The translations under genes were made by a program, and so were the position numbers. This document shows positions 1 to 5,951 of a stretch of DNA of 53,703 bases, in pieces. The notes below the pieces were generated by a model. That model saw only the letters and a program-made list of their open reading frames with translations. It did no database searches and had not been told where the DNA came from. The stretch lies in assembly GCA_015067945.1 (NCBI GenBank), contig SVLM01000010.1:1-53703 (forward strand). Direction: 5' to 3'. Within the stretch, counting starts at the first letter, position 1. Every line of letters begins with the position of its first letter. The DNA is from Oscillospiraceae bacterium (GTDB lineage: Bacteria; Bacillota; Clostridia; Oscillospirales; Oscillospiraceae).

Positions 1-2
1 CT

Positions 3-728
3 GCTAAGGAAATGGGCGACAATGTTACCATCGTGGTCTACAATGCTCAGGGCCAGCAGCTGTCCATCCCCGAGTCCGACAGCATCAAGGCTTACGCATT
101 CCGCGGCCTGAAGGCTCTGGCAGGCGTTGATGCCAACAGCAAGAACGGCATCCTGCGTACTCTGCTGGTTGACATGCTGAACTACGGTGCAGCAGCTCAG
201 GTTCAGTTCAAGTACGACACCAATAACCTGGTGAATGCCGAGCTGACCGATGCACAGAAGGCATGGGCATCCGTTGCGGATATCACTCCCACCAACAACC
301 AGATCAAGGACGCAGCAACCTACAACACCACTCTGGTTCTGGAGTCCGCTATCGAGATGGACTGCATCTTCTACGCAAGCAAGGTCGGTGCAGCCAGCAC
401 TTGGAAAGACCTGTATGCCATCGCAACCTACACCGACTTCAACGGTAATCCCAAGACTGTCCGCATCGAGGGCGAGAACTTCTCTATGTATTCCAACAGC
501 AATTACGTACTGGTTCCTGTCATCGGCATGGCTGTGGCTGACTACCAGTCCATCGTGACCTGCGTGGTTTACGACGCTGACGGCAATGTTCTGGCAACTG
601 CCATTGACAGCATGGAAAGCTATGTATACCGTGCACTGTCCTCCGGTGCTGCCGGCGAGACTCTGGAGAATCTGTGCAAGCTGCTGATGAAGTTCAGTGC
701 TTCCGCAGACGCCTACTTCGCAAAGTAA
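3..728 (+). CDS. C-terminal part of a secreted repeat protein (5' end outside window)
   Basis: The frame is open from the left edge, so only about the last 241 residues are seen and the first Met at 12 need not be the start. Two copies of a repeat can be read. The first runs from about residue 25 (IKAYAFRGLKAL... ending LLVDMLNYGAAAQVQFKY). The second, at the C-terminus, is MESYVYRAL... ending LLMKFSASADAYFAK. Each has a helical stretch before an aromatic-rich end, with beta-rich segments between (TLVLESAIEMDCIFYASKVG, TCVVYDADGNVLAT). Such YGAAAQ repeats occur in large secreted or cell-surface proteins of gut Clostridia; that is from memory, and the function is unknown. No sortase motif or membrane anchor is present at this end. 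Codon use is strongly biased toward a few codons, as in highly expressed genes. Confidence 0.7.
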   Translation, partial: AKEMGDNVTIVVYNAQGQQLSIPESDSIKAYAFRGLKALAGVDANSKNGILRTLLVDMLNYGAAAQVQFKYDTNNLVNAELTDAQKAWASVADITPTNNQIKDAATYNTTLVLESAIEMDCIFYASKVGAASTWKDLYAIATYTDFNGNPKTVRIEGENFSMYSNSNYVLVPVIGMAVADYQSIVTCVVYDADGNVLATAIDSMESYVYRALSSGAAGETLENLCKLLMKFSASADAYFAK

Positions 729-745
729 TTCCCTATAATACACAA

Positions 746-780
746 GAGCCGGGAGATTTCTCTCCCGGCTCGTTTCTGTT
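746..780 (+). terminator. Rho-independent terminator of the surface protein gene
   Basis: Perfect 11-bp stem (746-756 with 761-771), TTTC loop, followed by GTTTCTGTTATTT. It lies 18 bases after the stop codon at 726-728. Confidence 0.9.
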
Positions 781-826
781 ATTTAACGGCTATTGCAAAC
801 CGTTCAGACGAGCTGCTGCTTATGAC

Positions 827-1516
827 CTAAATAAACTCTTGGTGTAACCCAATTCCCAATGTAACACCCATCGTTTTACCGGTTTCCAACAGTTCGCGGA
901 CATCCTGAATCTTGCGTTGAAGTGTGAAACGGACTTCGTTTTTATTTATGTTAATTCCGTAATGACAATGCAATTTCTCATCCTTATGCAGTAGATTGTG
1001 ATGTACAGCAGCGGTCCGGAAGGTCGTCCCGGAGGCTGTAACAATGATTTCCTGAGCAGTCGTACTGACTTCTAACCATATTTCGCGACCTTTCCATGGC
1101 TCAAGATGCACTTCCTGAGGTTCGGACGGCGGCAGATAGGGGACAAAAACTGGACAATTCATATCCCTTGCGTGTTTTGCGGACACAGCCACCGGGCAGG
1201 GGAGTGCGACGAGCTTTTGGATAATTTCCAAGGATTCCGCTGTGACCGGTCCCTCAAAATCCAACAGTAATCCTTTGGCGGATAACCTTGGCAGCGTTTG
1301 CGATAGTATCTGAAAGATCAGCTCCGGGTCGTGTCCGCGGATCGGAGTTCGGTCGCTGAGAATCAGCAGAGATCCCGGCGGTAATTGTTTGGGGATATTG
1401 GAAAGTCCCGGGCCGTAGGGGGAGAACAGACAGCTGAGCCAGGCTGGGTGCTCCGGTAATGGTGAATAAGAGCGAAATTCCGCGGCGGTCATGGCAAGAT
1501 ATACTGGAATTTCCAT
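827..1516 (-). CDS. Unrecognised protein, possible TIM-barrel-like fold
   Basis: 229 residues. I do not recognise the family. The chain opens with MEIPVYLAMTAAEF and contains GLLLDFEGP near residue 85, then AVSAKHARD. An acidic pair after a hydrophobic strand resembles glycosidase-type (beta/alpha)8 barrels, but this is only a resemblance. The C-terminal half is beta-rich and ends in a helix. No signal peptide or membrane segment is visible, so it should be cytoplasmic. The ATG at 1516 is preferred over the TTG at 1522 because GGAGG lies 9 nt before the ATG but only 3 nt before the TTG. It is divergent from yqeG, and its start codon overlaps the -35 element of the yqeG promoter. Confidence 0.6.
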   Translation of the reverse strand: MEIPVYLAMTAAEFRSYSPLPEHPAWLSCLFSPYGPGLSNIPKQLPPGSLLILSDRTPIRGHDPELIFQILSQTLPRLSAKGLLLDFEGPVTAESLEIIQKLVALPCPVAVSAKHARDMNCPVFVPYLPPSEPQEVHLEPWKGREIWLEVSTTAQEIIVTASGTTFRTAAVHHNLLHKDEKLHCHYGININKNEVRFTLQRKIQDVRELLETGKTMGVTLGIGLHQEFI

Positions 1517-1544
1517 GGACAAATGCCTCCAGTCGTGCTATAAT
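1516..1544 (+). promoter_or_regulatory. Sigma-A-type promoter of yqeG-pepP
   Basis: TGGACA (1516-1521), 17-bp spacer, TATAAT (1539-1544); predicted start near 1551, 26 nt before the yqeG ATG. The -35 box covers the start codon of the divergent gene. Confidence 0.75.
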
Positions 1545-1576
1545 CTTCTATATCTTATGAAAGTGCGGGTGGATCT

Positions 1577-2077
1577 ATGTCATTTTCACTGCTACCCAAA
1601 TTGATAGTACCGGCTTTGACGGATATTACGCCGCAGTTACTGCGATGGCGGGGAATCCGGTTGCTCATGCTTGATTTTGATAATACTATCGTACCGTATA
1701 CCACGGATATTCCCACTGATGCAATGGCTGCTTGGCTGGAGAATATGAAAGGTACCGAGATCACGGTTTGTGTGGTGTCTAACAGCAAGCGTGAGCGGGT
1801 TCGGATTTTTTGTAGGAAGTACGGCATTCCCTGCATTACCCATGCAAAAAAGCCGTTCTCCAAGGGGATCTGTGAATGCTTGGAGCTGTTTCAGATCCCG
1901 GCTGAGGAGGCGGCTTTGGTGGGCGACCAAATCTATACCGATGTACTGGGCGGAAACTGTGCCGGCGTGACTTCTATTTTGGTTAATGCGATTGACAATC
2001 ATAATATCTGGCTGAAGCTGCGTCATGTCGCGGAAATGCCCTTTAGATTTGCTGCAAGAAACAGGAGGATTAAGTAA
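1577..2077 (+). CDS. yqeG: YqeG family HAD IIIA-type phosphatase
   Basis: 166 residues, the usual YqeG length. The HAD motif I is LDFDNT (about residues 32-37, with the two catalytic Asp), motif II is SNSK (about 69-72), a conserved Lys follows in KPFSKG, and motif III/IV is GDQIYTDVLGGN (about 116). YqeG proteins are small cytoplasmic HAD phosphatases whose natural substrate is not settled. In Bacillus the gene lies beside the ribosome-assembly GTPase gene yqeH; here it is instead coupled to pepP and efp. The stop overlaps the next start (TAATG at 2075-2079). The ribosome site is weak (GGGTGG 6 nt before the ATG). A near-consensus promoter lies just upstream. Confidence 0.9.
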   Translation: MSFSLLPKLIVPALTDITPQLLRWRGIRLLMLDFDNTIVPYTTDIPTDAMAAWLENMKGTEITVCVVSNSKRERVRIFCRKYGIPCITHAKKPFSKGICECLELFQIPAEEAALVGDQIYTDVLGGNCAGVTSILVNAIDNHNIWLKLRHVAEMPFRFAARNRRIK

Positions 2078-3141
2078 TGAACAATTTGGACAAATTTCTG
2101 TCCCTGCTGGATGGGGAAGTGGATGGCCTGCTGCTGACCAGCCGTTTCAGCCGTCACTACGGTGCGGAATTTGATATCGCTGAGGGTGCTGCTATTGTGA
2201 CCAAAGCAGGCTGCCGCTATTTTACTGACAGCCGCTACATAGAGTCTGCCCAAAATGGCATCAAGGGCTTTAAGGTTCTTGAAATCAATCGGGAAAATAA
2301 CTATATTAAGCGAATCAATGATGCGATTGCTGATTTCGGTGTATCCAAGCTGGGCTTTGAGGAACACTATCTGACAGTTGCAGAATATAACTATTATTCT
2401 GAAAAACTTCATGCGGAGCTGGTACCCTTTAATGCAAAGATCAACGGCTTCCGTGGCGTGAAGGAAGAATGGGAGCTGGAGTTGATGCGGAAGGCCCAGA
2501 ATATCACAGATCGTGCGTTTGCCGAGGTGTTACCCCGGATCAAGGCCGGCATGACGGAGCTGGAATTGCAGGCTGAACTGATTTACTGCCTGTACAAAAA
2601 CGGCGGTCAGGGCCTGAGCTTTGATCCCATCGTGGTTTCCGGTCCCAACACCAGCCTGCCCCATGGCGTGGCAGGGGAGCGGGTGATCCGGGAGGGTGAT
2701 TTTATCACCATGGACTTTGGCGTTTTGTATCAGGGTTATTGCTCCGATATGACCCGTACTGTGGCCTTGGGATACGCTACCGATGAAATGAAGAAGGTCT
2801 ACGACACCGTGCTGCAGGCACAGCTGGCTGGTATTGCCGCATCCAAAGCCGGCGTACCCGGTAAGGACATTGACGGTGCTGCCCGTAAGGTGATCGAGGA
2901 TGCCGGTTACGGACCCTATTTCGGTCATGGCTACGGCCACAGTCTGGGTCTTGAGGTTCATGAGAGTCCCAGCCCCAACGGTGCAAATACCGAGGGCATG
3001 CCGCTTAACAGCGTGGCATCTGCTGAGCCGGGTATCTATTTGCCGGGCAAATTCGGTGTGCGAATCGAGGATGTGGTGATTTTCAAGGAAAATGGCTGTG
3101 AAGACATCACCCACAGCCCGAAAAATCTGATAATTCTTTGA
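2077..3141 (+). CDS. pepP: M24 family metallopeptidase, Xaa-Pro aminopeptidase type
   Basis: 354 residues. An N-terminal creatinase-like domain (about 1-125, with YFTDSRYIESA) is followed by the pita-bread catalytic domain. The five metal ligands are visible in order: Asp in FITMDFGVLYQGYCSDMTR (two Asp), His in GHGYGHSLGLEVHE, Glu in SAEPGIYLPG, and Glu in GVRIEDVV near the end. The enzyme removes an N-terminal residue that precedes proline. It starts inside the yqeG stop codon and is followed, after a promoter, by efp. A proline aminopeptidase beside the factor that rescues polyproline stalling is a frequent arrangement in Firmicutes. No signal peptide, so cytoplasmic. Confidence 0.93.
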   Translation: MNNLDKFLSLLDGEVDGLLLTSRFSRHYGAEFDIAEGAAIVTKAGCRYFTDSRYIESAQNGIKGFKVLEINRENNYIKRINDAIADFGVSKLGFEEHYLTVAEYNYYSEKLHAELVPFNAKINGFRGVKEEWELELMRKAQNITDRAFAEVLPRIKAGMTELELQAELIYCLYKNGGQGLSFDPIVVSGPNTSLPHGVAGERVIREGDFITMDFGVLYQGYCSDMTRTVALGYATDEMKKVYDTVLQAQLAGIAASKAGVPGKDIDGAARKVIEDAGYGPYFGHGYGHSLGLEVHESPSPNGANTEGMPLNSVASAEPGIYLPGKFGVRIEDVVIFKENGCEDITHSPKNLIIL

Positions 3142-3159
3142 AAAAATTGTTATTCCCCC

Positions 3160-3188
3160 TTGAAATATTCCGATATTTAGGTTAAAAT
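3160..3188 (+). promoter_or_regulatory. Promoter of efp
   Basis: TTGAAA (3160-3165), 17-bp spacer, TAAAAT (3183-3188), 66 nt before the efp start. This gives efp its own transcript in addition to readthrough from pepP. Confidence 0.7.
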
Positions 3189-3253
3189 AACTTGGATAAA
3201 CAATAAATTAAACAAATTCCTCGTCTAACGGGGAGATCTAGGAGGATAAAGAA

Positions 3254-3817
3254 ATGATTTCTGCAGGCGATATTCGCAACGGTATTACTTTTGAGATGGA
3301 CGGCAAGGTTATGCAGGTCATCGAGTTTCAGCATGTTAAGCCCGGTAAGGGTGCGGCTTTCGTTCGCGTAAAGATGCGTAATGTGATCACTGGCGGCGTG
3401 ACTGAAACTTCCCTGAACCCCTCTGCCAAGTTCCCCACTGCTTTCATTGAGAGAAAGAAGATGGAGTACTCCTACACCGACGGAACTCTGTACTACTTCA
3501 TGGATCAGGAGACCTACGAGCTGGAGCCCATCGACGGTGCTAATCTGGATGATTCCTTCAAGTTCGTCAAGGAGAACGACATCTGCACCATCATGAGCTA
3601 CAAGGGCAAGGTCTTCGGCGTCGAAGTTCCCAACTTTGTTGACCTGGTGGTTACCGAGACTGAGCCCGGCTTCGCCGGCAATACCGCAACCAACGTTACC
3701 AAGCCTGCCACTGTTGAGACCGGTGCTGAGATTAAGGTGCCTCTGTTCATCAACGAGGGCGACAAGATCCAGATCGACACCCGTACAGGTGAGTACCTGG
3801 GCCGTTCCAAGGCTTAA
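3254..3817 (+). CDS. efp: Translation elongation factor P
   Basis: 187 residues, standard length. Domain I (about 1-65) contains [15 protein letters not shown] with the tip Lys (about residue 32-34) that is post-translationally modified in other species. Two OB-fold domains follow, ending in the family signature [18 protein letters not shown] enters the ribosome near the E site and relieves stalling at consecutive prolines. AGGAGG lies 8 nt before the ATG. Codon use is strongly biased, as expected for an abundant factor. No epmA or epmB homologue is in the window, so the modification route cannot be judged. Confidence 0.97.
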   Translation: MISAGDIRNGITFEMDGKVMQVIEFQHVKPGKGAAFVRVKMRNVITGGVTETSLNPSAKFPTAFIERKKMEYSYTDGTLYYFMDQETYELEPIDGANLDDSFKFVKENDICTIMSYKGKVFGVEVPNFVDLVVTETEPGFAGNTATNVTKPATVETGAEIKVPLFINEGDKIQIDTRTGEYLGRSKA

Positions 3818-3830
3818 TTTCATACCCTTT

Positions 3831-3860
3831 GAGGGACGATATCCTATCGTCCCTCTTTTC
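3831..3860 (+). terminator. Terminator after efp
   Basis: Perfect 10-bp stem (3831-3840 with 3846-3855) followed by TTTTC. The next gene starts 24 nt later, so it may receive partial readthrough. Confidence 0.8.
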
Positions 3861-3883
3861 AAAAATGAAAGGAGTAATCTAGT

Positions 3884-4339
3884 ATGACTATTTCTGAAAA
3901 GTCCGCATATTTGAAGGGCCTGATGGATGGCCTGAATCTGGATACCGAGGCCGCTGAGGGCAAGATGATTGCTGCGATTGTGGATCTGCTGGGCGACCTG
4001 AGCAAGAAGGTTACCGATATTGAGGATACCACCATCGCAATCTCCGATGAGCTGGATGAGATCGAAGAGGATCTGGACGCTATCGAGGATTTCATCATGG
4101 ACGAAGATGACGATTACGAAGATTTCGACGATGATGACTACTACGATGATGAAGACGAGTACGATGAGGAAGGCTTTGACTTCGGTGACGAAGATTCCAC
4201 CATTTATGAAGTGGTTTGTGCCTGCGGCAATGTGATCAACTTCGACGAAGACACCTTGGAGGAAGGCTCCATCATCTGTGAAAACTGCGGTGAGACCTTG
4301 GAGTTTAGCTTCGAAGACGAGGACGCAGAAGAGGAATAA
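3884..4339 (+). CDS. Acidic zinc-ribbon protein, CD1247 N-terminal-domain type
   Basis: 151 residues in three parts. The first is a helical N-terminal domain (1-75: SEKSAYLKGLMDGLNLD... then a coiled coil of ISDELDEIEEDLDAIEDF). The second is an extremely acidic linker (about 75-105, almost only Asp, Glu and Tyr). The third is a small zinc-ribbon-like end with CACG and CENCG pairs (about 112-140). The N-terminal pattern matches proteins annotated in Clostridia as CD1247 N-terminal domain proteins; their function is not known. GGAG precedes the ATG. It follows efp closely and is highly expressed by codon use. Confidence 0.8.
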   Translation: MTISEKSAYLKGLMDGLNLDTEAAEGKMIAAIVDLLGDLSKKVTDIEDTTIAISDELDEIEEDLDAIEDFIMDEDDDYEDFDDDDYYDDEDEYDEEGFDFGDEDSTIYEVVCACGNVINFDEDTLEEGSIICENCGETLEFSFEDEDAEEE

Positions 4340-4350
4340 GAAGAAATGAG

Positions 4351-4383
4351 AACGGGGTGCGTTATGAAACGCACCCCGTTTTT
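4351..4383. terminator. Bidirectional terminator between convergent genes
   Basis: Perfect 13-bp stem (4351-4363 with 4368-4380), ATGA loop, followed by TTT on the plus strand. It sits between the acidic zinc-ribbon gene and spmB, whose stop codon begins at 4382. Confidence 0.85.
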
Positions 4384-4891
4384 AATAAAACAGACGGCAG
4401 GTGAGACTGGCAACAACAAAGCCCGTTAAATCTGCAAGCAAAGCTGCTGGGATTGCGTATCTGGTCTTGTGGATGCCTGCGGCACCGAAATAGACGCTGA
4501 TGGTGTAAAAGGTTGTCTCGGTGGATCCCAGCATGATCGCCGCCGTGCGGCCCACAGGGGAGTCTACACCGTATTGCCGCATCAGGTCTGCTCCTACGGC
4601 TAAAGCCGCACTGCCACTGATTGGACGGACTAAGACCAGCATGGCAGTTTCCGGTGGAATACCGATATGCCGAAAAACCGGGGTGAGGAATTTGCTGATT
4701 TGTTCCATGGCACCGGAGGCACGGAGCATATGCACAGCAGTAAGCAGCATAATCAAAGCAGGAAGGATGGTTGCCAGCAACCGCAATCCCTCTGCCGCAC
4801 CGTCAAGGAGCAGGTTGTAGGCATTTTCTTTTCTGTGCAGAGCAAGAAGAGATGCCAGAAGCAATAAAACCGGAATCAGGTAATCCATCAT
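4382..4891 (-). CDS. spmB: Spore maturation protein B
   Basis: 169 residues, a membrane protein with several hydrophobic helices. It carries the nucleoside-recognition (Gate) pattern: ILPALIMLLTAVHMLRASGAME near residue 45 and RPISGSAALAVGADLM near 88, then LGSTETTFYTISVYFGAAGI. SpmA and SpmB are needed for full dehydration of the spore core in Bacillus subtilis, and the two proteins act together in the membrane. The ATG at 4891 overlaps the spmA stop (ATGATG over TGA), so the pair is translationally coupled; GGAAGG lies upstream inside spmA. A longer reading to 4963 has no ribosome site and would run through spmA. Confidence 0.92.
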   Translation of the reverse strand: MMDYLIPVLLLLASLLALHRKENAYNLLLDGAAEGLRLLATILPALIMLLTAVHMLRASGAMEQISKFLTPVFRHIGIPPETAMLVLVRPISGSAALAVGADLMRQYGVDSPVGRTAAIMLGSTETTFYTISVYFGAAGIHKTRYAIPAALLADLTGFVVASLTCRLFY

Positions 4892-5469
4892 GCTTTGCAC
4901 ACCCTTCCAAGAAGAATTGCCGCCAAAAGGCCAAGACCTGCACTGCACAAGCTGGTGACCCAAACTGCAGGTAGAATATCAAAGGGTGTTGTGCAACCCA
5001 GTGATGCACGAACTGCGGCTACATTGCTGGGGATTAGCTGGATGGATGCCGTGTTGAGCACAATCAGTCGGCACATTTGGTCTGTGGCGTACTTTGGGCG
5101 TTTTGGGTCACGCATTTGCGTTACCGCTTGAATACCCATGGGCGTGGCTGCGTTACCAAGCCCCAGGAAGTTTGCACAGATATTGGCACTCAGGTGGCCT
5201 GCCAAGGTTTTGTCGGTTTTGCTGTCCGGAAAAACCCGGTGCAAAAGCGGCCGCAGGCATTTTGCCAGGAATTGGGCGATGCCGGAATGCTCCATGAGTT
5301 TCCCAACGCCGGTCCATAGGCAGACCGCACCGCCCATGGAGATTGCTAGGGTGATTCCAGCCTGACTGCCGGATATTATGGCTCCGGCCAATTCGCTGCC
5401 GCGGCCCTCGAAAATGGAAAATATTAGCGATATGCACAAAATTCCTGTCCAAATCCAACTCATTACCAT
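4888..5469 (-). CDS. spmA: Spore maturation protein A
   Basis: 193 residues with about five membrane helices. The Gate-family hallmarks are visible: GSQAGITLAISMGGAVCLWTG near residue 35 and SANICANFLGLGNAATPMGIQA near 105, then LIVLNTASIQLIPSNVAA. It works with SpmB in spore core dehydration. The ATG at 5469 is chosen because GGAGGG lies 8 nt upstream; an earlier reading to 5493 lies across a palindrome. That ribosome site is in the 3' arm of a near-perfect inverted repeat (5479-5500), so translation may be restrained. No clear sigma-A promoter is visible upstream, which fits a sporulation sigma factor, but I could not assign one. Confidence 0.92.
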   Translation of the reverse strand: MVMSWIWTGILCISLIFSIFEGRGSELAGAIISGSQAGITLAISMGGAVCLWTGVGKLMEHSGIAQFLAKCLRPLLHRVFPDSKTDKTLAGHLSANICANFLGLGNAATPMGIQAVTQMRDPKRPKYATDQMCRLIVLNTASIQLIPSNVAAVRASLGCTTPFDILPAVWVTSLCSAGLGLLAAILLGRVCKA

Positions 5470-5478
5470 AGACAAACC

Positions 5479-5500
5479 CTCCATATTGCACAATATGGAG
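5479..5500 (-). repeat. Palindrome overlapping the spmA ribosome binding site
   Basis: Perfect 10-bp arms (5479-5488 and 5491-5500) around CA. On the minus strand the 3' arm includes the first bases of the GGAGGG ribosome site of spmA. It could be an RNA hairpin or a protein operator. Confidence 0.65.
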
Positions 5501-5561
5501 AGAAAATTGCGTTATGTCTGCACAGATTCGACAAAAAATAGTTTATATCGATAAATAAGGA

Positions 5562-5589
5562 TTGACATCCTTAAAAAGAGTGATATACT
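5562..5589 (+). promoter_or_regulatory. Promoter of the AbrB-type regulator
   Basis: Consensus TTGACA (5562-5567), 16-bp spacer, TATACT (5584-5589), 58 nt before the ATG. Confidence 0.85.
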
Positions 5590-5647
5590 GTAACCGTTAT
5601 AAAAAACTTAAAACGAATTGGTTGATGAAGAAAGGAACGTTAGACCG

Positions 5648-5890
5648 ATGAAAGCTACTGGTATCATTCGTAAAGTTGACGAGCTTGGTAGAATCGTGTT
5701 GCCCATCGAGATCAGACGGACACTGGACATTGCTGAGCGTGACGAGTTGGAAATCTTCATGGACGGAGATCAGATTATTCTGCAGAAGTTCCAGCCCTCC
5801 TGTGTGTTCTGTGCTTCTACACGGAATTTGGTGACCTTTGAAGGTAAAAATCTTTGTGCCGATTGCGTTCGCAAGATCGGGCTGTTCTAA
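5648..5890 (+). CDS. AbrB/SpoVT family DNA-binding regulator with C-terminal Cys pairs
   Basis: 80 residues. The N-terminal swapped-hairpin AbrB domain is clear: MKATGIIRKVDELGRIVLPIEIRRTLDI and then DELEIFMDGDQIILQKF (to about residue 50). The remaining 30 residues hold CVFC and CADC, a likely zinc-binding knuckle seen in clostridial AbrB homologues. AbrB proteins are transition-state regulators that bind AT-rich DNA as tetramers. The ATG at 5648 matches the family start and has AAAGGA 12 nt upstream; a TTG at 5618 would add ten residues unlike the family. Strong promoter upstream and terminator downstream make it monocistronic. Confidence 0.93.
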   Translation: MKATGIIRKVDELGRIVLPIEIRRTLDIAERDELEIFMDGDQIILQKFQPSCVFCASTRNLVTFEGKNLCADCVRKIGLF

Positions 5891-5900
5891 AAGAAATACA

Positions 5901-5948
5901 AACCCCTGCTTTCAATGGAACCATTGGAAGCAGGGGGGTTCTTTTTTT
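5901..5948. terminator. Bidirectional terminator
   Basis: Long stem (5901-5918 with 5921-5940, one wobble) followed by CTTTTTTTAT on the plus strand and by TTTGTATTTC on the minus strand. It serves the AbrB gene and the convergent metallo-beta-lactamase gene. Confidence 0.85.
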
Positions 5949-5951
5949 ATG

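Noticed and set aside
3182..3862. Minus-strand frame of 226 codons opposite efp
   Set aside because: Antisense reading of a strongly codon-biased gene; it starts and ends in the efp promoter and terminator.
4888..5493. Start of spmA at 5493
   Set aside because: It would place the start codon within the palindrome with no ribosome site, whereas 5469 has GGAGGG at the right distance.
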